DNA from: Burkholderia singularis
GTDB lineage: Bacteria; Pseudomonadota; Gammaproteobacteria; Burkholderiales; Burkholderiaceae
DNA: 64,000 nucleotides
Reading direction: 5' to 3'
NCBI RefSeq assembly: GCF_900176645.1
Contig: NZ_FXAN01000044.1
Location: forward strand, 1-64,000
Shown: piece after piece, positions 54,392 to 63,568 of the stretch
Layout: every line of letters starts with the position of its first letter
Position numbering within the stretch: position 1 is the first letter of the stretch
Made by a program: the position numbers and the translations under genes
The notes under the pieces: model-generated
Database searches by the model: none
The model's input: the letters and a program-made list of their open reading frames with translations, nothing else
What the model was told of the DNA's origin: nothing

Positions 54392-55510
54392 ATGGCCACG
54401 ACTTATTCCATTCCAAGCGCGCCGCCGCCGAGCTTCGACGAATTCCTGAAGAAATCGAAGGCGCTCGAAGGCGTGCGCCTTGCCGACGCGATTCCCAAAT
54501 CGCTGTACGAGCCGCGCGTCGCGCGCGGGTTGCTCGGATTCCTCGTCAGCTACGCGGTGTATGCCGGCGCGATCGTCGGTGTGGCGTATGCGCCGCACTG
54601 GCTGTTCTATATCCCGCTGTGGCTCCTCGCGGGGCTGGGCGGGTGGGGGCTGCATTGCATCGCGCACGATTGCGGCCACGGCTCGTTCTCGCGATCGCGC
54701 ACGCTCAACCTGATTGTCGGGCACGTCGCGTTGCTGCCGCTGCTGTATCCGTTTCATGCATGGCGGCATACGCACAACCTGCATCACGCAAACACGAACC
54801 GGCTTGAACTCGACACCGATTGGCGGCCGATTCCCGCGCCGCTGTACGACCGGATGTCGTTGCTCAAACGGCTCGAATATGCGGGTACGCGCAAGTGGCT
54901 CTTCTGGATGGGCACGATCAGCTACTGGAAGGAATCCGGCTTCCGGCCGGGTTTCTATCCGAAGCGCGAGATGCGGCGCGACGTGAAGCGCTCGCTTGCG
55001 TTCGTGCTGATCGCCTCGGCGATCTACTTTCCGGTGCTGATCGCGCTGACCGGCGTGTCGGGGGCGTTGCTGTATTTCGTCGCGCCCTGGTTCGCGATCC
55101 ATGCGTGGTTCAGCGCGACGACGCTGATGCACCACACGTCGGACGACGTGCCGTTCCTGCCTACCGAGCACTGGACGCCGAACGCCAGCCGGCTGCTCGT
55201 CACGACGGATTTCCGCTATCCGAAGTGGCTGCACTTCCTCACGCACAATATTTCGGTGCACACCGCGCACCACGTCGCGCCGATCGTGCCGTTCTACAAC
55301 CTGCCGAAGGCGCAGGCAGCGCTGAAGGCGGCGTTTCCGGGGATGATCCGCGAAAAGGATTTTTCTTTCGGCGAGTTGTGGCATGTGATCCGCTATTGCC
55401 ACTTCTATGACCCCGAGTCGGGCTATTACCGGAGCCTGTCGCGCGAGCCGGTGCCAGTGTCGCCGGCGCCGGGCGCGACGACCGCGGCGGCTGCGGGAGC
55501 ACAGCAATGA
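54392..55510 (+). CDS. FAD2-type desaturase / acetylenase of polyyne-type cluster
   Basis: A 372-residue membrane desaturase of a different subfamily from the other two. Histidine boxes are HDCGH, HTHNLHH and HTAHH, the pattern of delta-12 desaturases and their acetylenase variants. In polyyne clusters the equivalent enzyme makes triple bonds. It starts 13 bases after the carrier gene and its stop overlaps the hydrolase start (ATGA). The C-terminal 20 residues are Ala/Pro-rich. Confidence 0.93.
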   Translation: MATTYSIPSAPPPSFDEFLKKSKALEGVRLADAIPKSLYEPRVARGLLGFLVSYAVYAGAIVGVAYAPHWLFYIPLWLLAGLGGWGLHCIAHDCGHGSFSRSRTLNLIVGHVALLPLLYPFHAWRHTHNLHHANTNRLELDTDWRPIPAPLYDRMSLLKRLEYAGTRKWLFWMGTISYWKESGFRPGFYPKREMRRDVKRSLAFVLIASAIYFPVLIALTGVSGALLYFVAPWFAIHAWFSATTLMHHTSDDVPFLPTEHWTPNASRLLVTTDFRYPKWLHFLTHNISVHTAHHVAPIVPFYNLPKAQAALKAAFPGMIREKDFSFGELWHVIRYCHFYDPESGYYRSLSREPVPVSPAPGATTAAAAGAQQ

Positions 55511-56424
55511 CGGCGGCCGATACCGCCGACATTTCGCCGATCGCGCGCGTATCGGCCAAGGCGCCGTCGTTCGGTGAGCGCATCACGCAGTACGGCTACC
55601 GCGCGCTCTACCGGTTGGCGCCCAGGGCCGCGGGCCGGCGCGCGGCCGACGCGTTCGGCTTCACGCGCGGCTATGGGCTGCCGGTCAGCGATCGCGTGCC
55701 GCTTGGCGCGCGGGCGATGCAGATCGCCGGCAATCCCGACATCGATCGCGCCTATCGCTGGCCCGGCGGTGCGGCGCGCGCGCTGCTCGTGCACGGCTGG
55801 GGTACCGATAGCAGCAGCATGCTGGGCTTCGTCAAGCCGATGCAGACGCTCGGGCTGTCGGTCGTCGCGTTCGATGCGCCCGCGCACGGCATTTCGCCGG
55901 GCAAGCATACGACGATGACGCGTTTCACGCGCGCGACGGGCGCGGTGCTCGATGCAGTCGGCGGTGCGGACGTCGTCATTGCGCATTCGCTCGGCTCGAT
56001 CGCGGCGATCTCGGCACTCGCGGAGCGCGGCGTGCGGCCGCGCTGTGTCGTGTTGATCGCGCCCACCGCCGCGCTGACCGGCGTGCTCGAACGCTGGGCG
56101 CGGAACGACATGGCGCTGCCGCGGCCGATCGTCGATCGCATCTACGCCGAGCTGCTCGTGCGCAACGGCGTGCCCGTCAGCCATTGGGATATTCCGGCGC
56201 GCGGCGGGGCGCTCGATTCGCCGGTGCTCATCGTCCACGATCCTGACGACCCGGTCGTGCCGTATTGCGAGGCGCAGCGGGTATCGGAAGGTCTGGCGCA
56301 CGCGACGCTGGAGCCGATGCCGGGCTGCGGGCACGGCCGCATCCTGTCGGATGCGAAAGTGCGCGAGCGGATTTTTGCATTCGTGAAACAGCATATGTCG
56401 AATCTGGAGGAGCGAATCGCATGA
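55507..56424 (+). CDS. Alpha/beta hydrolase (product-releasing thioesterase) of polyyne-type cluster
   Basis: A 305-residue alpha/beta hydrolase. The nucleophile elbow is VIAHSLGSIAAI with the catalytic serine, the acid lies near VLIVHDPDDPVVPY, and the histidine in PGCGHGRIL. In known polyyne clusters a hydrolase in this position frees the product from the carrier protein. It overlaps the genes on both sides by four bases (ATGA), indicating translational coupling. Confidence 0.92.
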   Translation: MTAADTADISPIARVSAKAPSFGERITQYGYRALYRLAPRAAGRRAADAFGFTRGYGLPVSDRVPLGARAMQIAGNPDIDRAYRWPGGAARALLVHGWGTDSSSMLGFVKPMQTLGLSVVAFDAPAHGISPGKHTTMTRFTRATGAVLDAVGGADVVIAHSLGSIAAISALAERGVRPRCVVLIAPTAALTGVLERWARNDMALPRPIVDRIYAELLVRNGVPVSHWDIPARGGALDSPVLIVHDPDDPVVPYCEAQRVSEGLAHATLEPMPGCGHGRILSDAKVRERIFAFVKQHMSNLEERIA

Positions 56425-56606
56425 GCACGCCTACTGTGGAAATGCGAACGTTGATGTGTCTCGTATGCGGCTGGATTTATTCGGAAGAGGCGGGCTCGCC
56501 TGAGGACGGCATCGCGCCCGGCACACGCTGGGAGGCGATTCCGGACAATTGGCGCTGTCCCGAATGCGGCGTTGGAAAAGAGGATTTCGAAATGATATCG
56601 ATCTGA
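56421..56606 (+). CDS. Rubredoxin
   Basis: A 61-residue rubredoxin. Iron ligands are the two CxxCG knuckles: CLVCGWIY near residue 13 and CPECGVG near residue 46. The SEEAGSPEDGIAPGTRW and IPDNWRCPECG blocks are conserved. It carries single electrons at low potential and in this cluster would feed the desaturases. Its start overlaps the hydrolase stop (ATGA). Rubredoxin at the end of the core is also seen in described polyyne clusters. Confidence 0.96.
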   Translation: MSTPTVEMRTLMCLVCGWIYSEEAGSPEDGIAPGTRWEAIPDNWRCPECGVGKEDFEMISI

Positions 56607-56665
56607 ACGGCACTCGCTGCGGCCAACGGGCGAGCAGTGTCGATTCATGTTGCCAGGAGGTAGCG

Positions 56666-57679
56666 ATGTTCATCAGGAATGCTTGGTATGTGGCGGCACT
56701 CTCGGCTGAAATCACGCACGCGCTTTTCGCACGGACGATGCTTGGCGATCCGGTCGTGCTGTTTCGGCGCAGCGACGGCGAAGTGACGGCGCTCGACGAC
56801 CGTTGCGCGCATCGGCAGGTGCCATTGTCGATGGGCCGGCTGAAGGGTGACGAAATCGAATGCGGTTATCACGGGCTGCGTTTCGACGGCACGGGGCAAT
56901 GCGTGTATATCCCGAGTCAGGCGACGATCCCGACGCGCGCGTGCGTGAAGCGTTATCCGGCGCGCGAGCGTCACGGGTTCGTCTGGCTGTGGATGGGCGA
57001 TCCGGCGCTGCTCGACGAAGCGGCGATTCCCGATCATTCGATCTGCGCGTCGCCGGAGTTCGCCGGGCAGGTGCAATACATTCACATCGGCACCGACTAT
57101 CGGCTCGGCGTTGACAATCTGCTCGATCTGTCGCATATCGCGTTCGTCCATTAGTCGACCATCGGCTCGGATGCGATCGCGACGACGCCGCCCGTGTTCA
57201 CGAGCAACGATCACGAAGTGCGCGTCTCGCGCACCACGCACGGCGAGCGCAATTCGCCGCTGCTGCACAAGCTGATGAAGCTCGAGTTCATCGACCGTAC
57301 CCAGGAGATGGTGTTCTGGCCGGTCGGCAACGTGCGCATCGAGACCATCGCACGGCCGCCCGGCGGCGCGCAAGGCCCGGCATTCCGGCTATACACGACG
57401 ACGATTTTCACACCCGAAACGGAGAAGAGCTGCCATGCGTTTCTCGGCCTGCATCGGGATTTCCTGATCGATAACGCTGAATTGACCGAGATGGCGGGCA
57501 AGCAGATCTATTCGACGATTCAGGAAGACAAAGTGGTGACCGAGGCGCAGCAGAACAATTGGCGCGAAGACGCGCCCATCGTGCATCTGGTCGTCGATCA
57601 GCCATCGTTCGTCGCGCGCGCGATGCTTGATCGGCTCGTCGCGGCCGAGCAGTCGGTCGACGTCGCGCAGGCGAAGTAG
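56666..57679 (+). pseudogene. Rieske oxygenase (VanA-like) interrupted by an in-frame TAG
   Basis: Before and after the stop the frame is the same, so the full product would be about 337 residues. The N-terminal Rieske centre is intact: CAHRQVPLSMGRLKGDEIEC with a following GYH, giving the CxH...CxxH ligands. The catalytic iron region NLLDLSHIAFVH is reached, then comes TAG at 57152-57154, followed by STIGSDAIATT and the remaining C-terminal domain. VanA-type enzymes read through that point without a gap, so this is one nonsense mutation rather than two genes. The ATG has a strong AGGAGG. Sited 59 bases after rubredoxin, it may have been a tailoring oxygenase of the cluster. A sequencing error is possible. 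Confidence 0.85.
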
Positions 57680-57745
57680 TTACCATTTGAGGCGGCTCGG
57701 CGCATCGCGCCGGCCGCAGGCGAAAGGCGTCAAGTGATTGGGCGG

Positions 57746-57773
57746 GGCGGGCGGCGCGAGAGCACCGCCCGCC
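57746..57773. terminator. Hairpin between convergent Rieske and GMC genes
   Basis: A perfect nine-base GC stem (GGCGGGCGG/CCGCCCGCC) with a 10-base loop lies between the two convergent stops. No T run follows on either strand, so termination is only inferred from position. Confidence 0.4.
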
Positions 57774-57782
57774 ATCGTATCG

Positions 57783-59513
57783 TCAGGCTGCCGCGAGCGC
57801 GTCGCGGGCGATGAAATGCGCCGCCAGTTCGGCGAGCGAGAGGATCGGCGCGTTGATGTTGACGCACGGCAGGTAAGGAATCACGGAACCATCGACGATG
57901 CGCAGGCCGTCGATGCCCCAGACCCGGAAATGCGGGTCGACGACGCTCTGTGCCGGGTGAGTTCCCGCCACGCAAGTGCCGATTTGATGGAAGCCCGCAC
58001 CGCCGTTGTTTGCGATAAATGCGAGCTTGTCCGTGCGGGTGCGCAACGGCCCGGGCGTGACGAAGCCGGTCGTATATGGCCGCAGTGCGCTTGAGTTGCC
58101 GATGTCGATCGCACGATCGAGCGCTTCGATCATGCCGTCTATTTCAACCGGATGTTGCAGATAACGCGGGTCGATCGCCAACGGCTGTCGAGGATCGGTG
58201 CTCGTCAACGTGACACTGCCGCGCGAGCGCGGCTTCACGTAGATCGGCACGATGCTGAACCCGCCTGTAGGCGGCACCGCGTTCGTGAAGAACGGATTGA
58301 CCGACAACAGGATCTGGATGTCCGGCGATTCGGTGACGCGGGTGCGCGCGGTGCGAAAATAGGCGATCGCGGCCGCACCCGTCATCGTGTCGAACTGCGG
58401 CACCGGGTTGCGCGCTTTCATCAAGATGTTATAGAGCAGTGAGTGATCCTGAAGATTTTGGCCGACCGCTTTCAGCTCGTGGCGCACCGGAATGCCGAAC
58501 GGCGAGAGTTGATCGGCGCGGCCGATGCCGGACAGCATCAGCAGCTTCGGCGATTCGAACACGCCGGCGCTCAACACGACCTCGCGCTTGGCCGCGATAC
58601 TGCGCGTCTGCCCGCCGGCGACCAGGGTGACGCCGGTGCAACGCGAGCCTTTGAGCGTGAGATGGGTGACGAGGGTCTCGGACAGCACGGTGAGATTCGG
58701 CCGCGTGAGGGCCGGCACGAGATAGCCTTCGGCCGGGCCCGAGCGTGAGCCGTCGGGCGTCACGTGAAGCTCGCTGACGCCGATGCCGTCGAGCGAGCCG
58801 CCGCTGTTGAGTTCGATCTGCGCGAGCCCGAGTTCGCGGCCGGCCGCGAGGTAGGCGGGCGTGAGCGGATGGTCTTGCGAGAAGCGGCTTACGGTCAGCG
58901 GGCCATGATGTCCGCGCAGCGGGTTATCGCCCGCGATGTAGTTTTCGGTGCGCAAATACGCGGCATAGAGCGCTGCGACGTTCCAGGCCGGGCCGACTCG
59001 CGCTTGCCATTGCAGGTAGTCGCGCAGATCGCCACGTAGGCACAGCAATGCGTTGATGCTGCCGCTGCCGCCCCAGATCGTGCCGCTGCCGGCAAGCGCA
59101 GGGCGCGAGCCGAACGCGGGCTGCGCGACGGTTAGACGGCTCCAGTACGCATAGCTCATCGGATTGCGTTGCCAGAGCGCTGCCCGCGCGATCTGCGGCT
59201 CGTTGATGCGGTCGGTGCCGGCTTCGATCAGCAGCACCGACGCGCCCGTGTCCGAAAGCCGGTTGGCCAATACGCAACCGGCTGAGCCCGCACCGACGAT
59301 GATGTAATCGTATTCGTCGCGAAGCGCGTTGCGCAGCGTGCTTTGATTGGTCCATGCGGCCTGGGCGTGCACGGCCATCGACGTCGCCGACGCGGCGGAC
59401 ATGCCGAGGGCGAGCAACTGTTTGATCATCTGACGGCGTGAAATGCGTCCGTTGATGGCCGCCCATTGCAACGCATCGATTTGTTGTCCTATCGATAAGT
59501 CTCGCTTCTTCAC
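57783..59513 (-). CDS. Tat-exported GMC-family FAD oxidoreductase
   Basis: A 576-residue glucose-methanol-choline oxidoreductase. A twin-arginine signal is visible as SRRQMIKQLLALG near residues 25-37, so it is exported folded with FAD. The FAD-binding motif YIIVGAGSAGCVLANRL follows, then the GMC signatures GSGTIWGGSGSINALLCLRG and AGVFESPKLLMLSGIG. The C terminus has VVDPHFRVWGIDGLRIVDG. It oxidises an alcohol to an aldehyde or ketone. Convergent with the polyyne-type operon; a link to polyyne modification is possible but unproven. Confidence 0.92.
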   Translation of the reverse strand: MKKRDLSIGQQIDALQWAAINGRISRRQMIKQLLALGMSAASATSMAVHAQAAWTNQSTLRNALRDEYDYIIVGAGSAGCVLANRLSDTGASVLLIEAGTDRINEPQIARAALWQRNPMSYAYWSRLTVAQPAFGSRPALAGSGTIWGGSGSINALLCLRGDLRDYLQWQARVGPAWNVAALYAAYLRTENYIAGDNPLRGHHGPLTVSRFSQDHPLTPAYLAAGRELGLAQIELNSGGSLDGIGVSELHVTPDGSRSGPAEGYLVPALTRPNLTVLSETLVTHLTLKGSRCTGVTLVAGGQTRSIAAKREVVLSAGVFESPKLLMLSGIGRADQLSPFGIPVRHELKAVGQNLQDHSLLYNILMKARNPVPQFDTMTGAAAIAYFRTARTRVTESPDIQILLSVNPFFTNAVPPTGGFSIVPIYVKPRSRGSVTLTSTDPRQPLAIDPRYLQHPVEIDGMIEALDRAIDIGNSSALRPYTTGFVTPGPLRTRTDKLAFIANNGGAGFHQIGTCVAGTHPAQSVVDPHFRVWGIDGLRIVDGSVIPYLPCVNINAPILSLAELAAHFIARDALAAA

Positions 59514-59589
59514 CTTATGCCCCCTATGGATGTTTGCATCGATGATTCGGATGCCAATTCGATGGCGTCGGCCTCCGGCACTTAATGTG

Positions 59590-59601
59590 TATATGCATAT
59601 A
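59590..59601. promoter_or_regulatory. 12-base palindrome TATATGCATATA in a divergent promoter region
   Basis: A perfect palindrome in the AT-rich gap between the divergent GMC and NAD(P)-binding genes. It overlaps a possible -10 element (TATAAA). It may be an operator or part of a promoter. Confidence 0.4.
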
Positions 59602-59711
59602 AAATACTGAATGCAAGTGTTACATCGATGACGTGGTCTCGCCGGCGTGCGGCATCTGGCGGGGCCGATGTTCGACTACACGGTCACGATATGGCCACCA
59701 AGGACCACACA

Positions 59712-60611
59712 ATGACGATACTCATTACCGGAGCGACCGGACGCACGGCATCTCACCTGGCAAAGCGCCTGCTCGAAAGCGGAGCGAGAGTGCGCGCGCT
59801 GGTCCGTAATCCCGCGAAGGCGAAAGTCGTTTTTGCCGACTTGCCGCCCGATGCGGCGGATCGTTTGGAAATCGTCGACGGCGATTTCGGCGACGTGCAG
59901 TTATTGCAACGCGCGTTCGACGGCGTCGGCTCGGTGTTTCTCGCGCTTGGCACCAGCACACAGCAAATCGCGTTCGAGAAAGCGCTGATCGATGCGGCCG
60001 CGCATGTGCGGGTGGGGCAGGTGGTTCGTTTGTCGGTGCTTGGCGCGAGCCAGCAGGGCGGCTATGAAGTCGCACGCCGCCACGGCGAACTCGACGATTA
60101 CCTGGCGGCCTCGGGTGTGGCGCATACGCTGCTGCGTCCAGCCTATTTCATGAGCAATCTGCTGTTTGCGGCGGCATCGATCGCGAGTGCCGGCCGCTGG
60201 TATGGACTGGTGCCGAGCGCTCGCATCGCGATGATCGACACGCGCGACGTGGCCGATGCCGCACACGCGGTGCTCGGCGATCCGGCGCGGCAAAACGTTT
60301 CATATGATCTGACGGGGCCGGCCAGCCTGACGTTCGCCGAAGTGGCTGGGCGATTCACCGCGCTGCTCGGCAGGCCGATTCAGTATGTGCCGATCGACGA
60401 GGCGACGATGCGGCAGGGATATGCGAAGCGCGGCGTGCCGGATTGGCTCGCCGATATCGCGCTCGGGATCGAACATGCGATGCAAGCCGGCCGCCACGCG
60501 GCGCTCACGCCCGCGCTCGAACGGCTCATCGGCCGGCCGGCGCGAAGCATCGACGATTTCATCCGCGATCATCAATCCGCTTTCAGCTCGAGCACCGCGC
60601 CGAGCGCGTAG
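59712..60611 (+). CDS. NmrA/SDR-type NAD(P)-binding protein
   Basis: A 299-residue atypical short-chain dehydrogenase. The nucleotide-binding motif is TILITGATGRTASHLAKRLL at the N terminus. DGDFGDVQLL and RPAYFMSNLL are typical of the NmrA/YesF quinone-oxidoreductase-like group; the classic catalytic YxxxK is not obvious. Frames open earlier, but ATG 59712 is preceded by AAGGA and starts directly on the Rossmann fold. Function may be a reductase or a redox sensor. Confidence 0.88.
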   Translation: MTILITGATGRTASHLAKRLLESGARVRALVRNPAKAKVVFADLPPDAADRLEIVDGDFGDVQLLQRAFDGVGSVFLALGTSTQQIAFEKALIDAAAHVRVGQVVRLSVLGASQQGGYEVARRHGELDDYLAASGVAHTLLRPAYFMSNLLFAAASIASAGRWYGLVPSARIAMIDTRDVADAAHAVLGDPARQNVSYDLTGPASLTFAEVAGRFTALLGRPIQYVPIDEATMRQGYAKRGVPDWLADIALGIEHAMQAGRHAALTPALERLIGRPARSIDDFIRDHQSAFSSSTAPSA

Positions 60612-60629
60612 CGCGCCGGCGCGCGGTAC

Positions 60630-61118
60630 TCATTCGACGCGCGGTTTGCCGTCGTGTGGCCCGAGCGGGCGCGACGGCCAGTTGCTCCACCGATCCGCGC
60701 GCGTCGCCTCGTAAGCTTCGTTCATCGGGTAGCGAACGCGGTTTTCCGGCTTGGGGGTTTCGCCGATCGTGAGCAGATGCACTTCCTGCCGCGTGTTGTT
60801 GAGGAATGTGTGGCAGATTCCGGTGCCGGCGGGAAACGCCACCGAATCGCCGGGCGCGAGCCGATGCAGGTGGCCGTCGATCCATACGTCCGGCGTGCCT
60901 TGCAGCACATAGACGAATTCTTCCTCCGCGCTTTCCGCGTGCGGATACGACGTGCGCCGCCCGGGAAGCAGGCGTTCGTGATGAATCCCGATCCGCGTCA
61001 GCCCCAGCTTGCGCGCAAGCGGCGCGCCGATCGACATCAACTCCGAGTCGCCTGGGTAATGGCTTTGGTCCGGATTTTCGAGTTCGCTCCAGTGCCGAAT
61101 GAAATCGGGGCGTTCCAT
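60630..61118 (-). CDS. Cupin-domain protein
   Basis: A 162-residue single-domain cupin. Metal-binding motif 1 is visible around RRTSYPHAESAEEEFVYVL and motif 2 around FPAGTGICHTFLN. It converges with the NmrA-type gene, leaving an 18-base gap. Cupins of this size include sugar isomerases, dioxygenases and small-molecule-binding regulators; the family alone does not give function. The frame extends to 61322 but ATG 61118 gives a natural N terminus (MERPDFIRHW). Confidence 0.85.
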   Translation of the reverse strand: MERPDFIRHWSELENPDQSHYPGDSELMSIGAPLARKLGLTRIGIHHERLLPGRRTSYPHAESAEEEFVYVLQGTPDVWIDGHLHRLAPGDSVAFPAGTGICHTFLNNTRQEVHLLTIGETPKPENRVRYPMNEAYEATRADRWSNWPSRPLGPHDGKPRVE

Positions 61119-61990
61119 GCAAGTTCTCCAAAGCCGTGGTCCAGCAATCTCAGCACAGACGGTCGGGGTTGTCCACCGACTCGCGCCGGCATCGACGATG
61201 CCGCACGCGCATTCCGCGCCGCGCCTGCGAAACAGCGTGATCGTCCGGATGCGTTGCGTTGCGTTGCGCTGCGCTGCTGCGCGATGCTCGAGCGGCAACG
61301 CGGCGATGCCGGCCGGGCGCACGCGCCGTAGCGGCGTGTGAGCGCGCCCGCACCGGGTGACGAAGGGGCGAAGGCGCTCGCGCCGTTCGATTGAATGCGC
61401 CGAGCGTTGCCTCGCCGCGCCTCGTCACGTCGCGCACGCCGATCGTGATCCAGAGCACGATCGGACAGAAAAATCAGGCTGGAAAACGTATGCCATTGCA
61501 CATAGCGATGCCTGGTTCAGCGGTGCCGCACGCCATGCGTCGGCGGCGCGATCTGCCGCTATGTCGTGCACCCGATACAGGTGCCCGCCGCCCGCGGCTC
61601 GCATCGGGCATTGTTCCCGAGGCGACGGTGTCGAGCCGCGCAGCGGAAGGGTTGGCTAGGCAACGGTCGAATCGGATCGGAACGTTCAATCTATCGGCAG
61701 AGCGCAGCCGGTTCGGCGCGAATAGAGCAAGCCGGCCTTGCCGCCGCATCTGTGTGTGCCGGTTGCCGTTTCGCTGGAACGATGCGATGACGCGGCGCAA
61801 CGGCGGGCGGAATTCTCGTATGACGAATGCGTATTCGTCGGTCGGCACCTTTCGTCGCAGACGCGGCGAAAGGCGTTGGGCGCGACGCGTGCGGCAGTCG
61901 CGCTCGATGCAGATCGACGATCTGCGCGGCACGGATGGCCGGCGGTGCTGCCGCTGGCATGAGGCGAAGTGGAAGGGATGAGGTACGGCA
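61119..61990. other. 872-base region without a supported gene
   Basis: Several long frames on both strands run through this segment, but their translations are rich in Arg, Ala and Pro without any domain, as expected of non-coding sequence at this base composition. I see no tRNA, repeat or convincing promoter. It may be a decayed gene remnant. Confidence 0.5.
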
Positions 61991-62203
61991 ATGAGCGACG
62001 CAACTGAACAGATTTCCAAGCAGGCCGATCGGCCGATGGACGAGCAGACGGCTCGGACGATATTACGGGGTTCCGGCGGCTGGATCGTCTGGAACGGGTT
62101 TCGCGATTGTCCGGATTGGTCCAATGGTCAGATTCAATTGGACGGACGTTTTTCAATGGACGAACTGCGGGCGATTCTCGCGTTTGCGCGCAAGAGCGGC
62201 TGA
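61991..62203 (+). CDS. Small hypothetical protein (70 residues)
   Basis: The protein has a polar N terminus and a compact C-terminal part with GGWIVWNGFRDCPDWSNGQI and FSMDELRAILAFARKSG. The ATG has a good GAGG site seven bases upstream. The amino acid composition is normal, unlike nearby spurious frames, which supports a real gene. No domain is recognised. The region 62204-62526 after it holds no supported gene. Confidence 0.65.
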   Translation: MSDATEQISKQADRPMDEQTARTILRGSGGWIVWNGFRDCPDWSNGQIQLDGRFSMDELRAILAFARKSG

Positions 62204-62526
62204 GCGCGCGCGGAATACGGGGCGGCGCGCGACGCGCCGCCGACGGGCTGGCGCGCGCATCGGGCGGCGCGGATGCGCCGGCGCCTGGGCGCGCGGCGCG
62301 GGAGCCGCGTGCGTTTTACCCGCCGCGAGTGCGGCGCACGCGTGAGCGCCTGCATGCGATGGTGCAGTGCACCGGGTAATAGCTCGCTACAATGTGAGGT
62401 CTTGCGATCGCGTCCCGGGTGACCTGCCGCAGCGTGGCCAAGCGCAACGGCGGCGTGGCGCGCAAGCCGCGCCGGAGCCGCGCGGTGCTCCGTGCGCTCC
62501 TTTCCTGACCGCGTCCTGTCTGTCCG

Positions 62527-63063
62527 ATGACAACTGCCGATTTTCGTTTCTGCCCGCAATGCGCGCGTCCGCTCGTCGAGCGTGCCGTTTCTTCAGACGA
62601 TGGCGAGCGCATGCGCGTGGCTTGTCCCGATACCGCGTGCGGCTATGTGCACTGGAACAACCCGGTGCCTGTCGTGGCCGCGATCGTCGAGTATGAAGGC
62701 AAGATCCTGCTCGCGCGCAACGCGGCATGGCCCGAAGGATGGTTCGCGTTGATCACCGGCTTTCTCGAGCGCGGCGAGACCCCCGAGGACGGCATTGCCC
62801 GCGAAGTGCGGGAGGAGACGTCGCTGCTTGCGGAATCGGTCGCGCTCGTCGGCGTCTACGAATTCATCCGCAAGAACGAATTGATCATCGCGTATCACGT
62901 GCGCGCGCGCGGCGAAATCCGGTTGTCCCCGGAGCTGCTCGAATATCGTCTCGTCGATCCGCCGGATCTGCGTCCGTGGCGCGCGGGCACCGGCCACGCG
63001 CTGGCGGACTGGATGCGCGCCCGCGGCCTTGCCGTGGAGTTCGTCGATTCGCCCGGCGGTTGA
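62527..63063 (+). CDS. NUDIX hydrolase with N-terminal zinc ribbon
   Basis: A 178-residue protein. The N terminus has a four-cysteine zinc ribbon (FCPQCARP and ACPDTACGY). The NUDIX box follows as GFLERGETPEDGIAREVRE with EETSLL. This resembles the NudC/NADH-pyrophosphatase layout but is shorter and lacks NudC's N-terminal domain. It likely hydrolyses a nucleotide sugar, NAD(H) or similar compound. Confidence 0.92.
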   Translation: MTTADFRFCPQCARPLVERAVSSDDGERMRVACPDTACGYVHWNNPVPVVAAIVEYEGKILLARNAAWPEGWFALITGFLERGETPEDGIAREVREETSLLAESVALVGVYEFIRKNELIIAYHVRARGEIRLSPELLEYRLVDPPDLRPWRAGTGHALADWMRARGLAVEFVDSPGG

Positions 63064-63232
63064 GCTGCGGGGCCGGCGGTATGTCTGGGGCGGTGCGCTG
63101 AATTTAAACCGGGCGGGGCTGCTCGACGGCTTGCCGGACCGCTTCGGCCATTTCCGATCGGCCTCGATCCCCGCTTGCGTTCGGGCGTCTCGATCGGTTC
63201 CTCTCGAGCGCCGTTATCTTCGACGGCCACCG

Positions 63233-63568
63233 TCAGCCGGCGCGCACCGCCTGCACCGCCGTTCCGTAGCACAGTACTTCGGTCACGCCCGATGCGATGT
63301 CGGTCGTGTCGTAACGCATCCCGATGATGCCGTTGCCGCCCATCTGCCGCGCCTGCTCGATCATCCGCTCGTAAGCGTCCTGCCGCGCGCGTTCGCACAG
63401 CGACGTATAAAGCGAGATATTGCCGCCGAACAGGGTTTGAATCGATGCGCCGAAGGTGCCGACGATCGACCGCGAACGCACGACGATTCCGCGCGCGATG
63501 CCGAGCGAGCGTTCGATCCGGTAGCCGGGCAGCTCGACGGCCGTGGTGATGAGTTGGGGGTCTGCCAT
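63233..63568 (-). CDS. YbjQ/UPF0145-family protein
   Basis: A 111-residue protein of the YbjQ (DUF74, heavy-metal-binding) family. Its signature blocks are visible: [37 protein letters not shown] and [12 protein letters not shown]. These proteins form pentameric rings; role unknown. The frame opens at 63709, but ATG 63568 matches the family length and start. Confidence 0.93.
   Translation of the reverse strand: MADPQLITTAVELPGYRIERSLGIARGIVVRSRSIVGTFGASIQTLFGGNISLYTSLCERARQDAYERMIEQARQMGGNGIIGMRYDTTDIASGVTEVLCYGTAVQAVRAG

Noticed and set aside
57152-57154. TAG as recoded amino acid (pyrrolysine or suppression)
   Set aside because: No pylTS genes or special downstream structure seen; Rieske oxygenases do not use recoding. 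A nonsense mutation is simpler.
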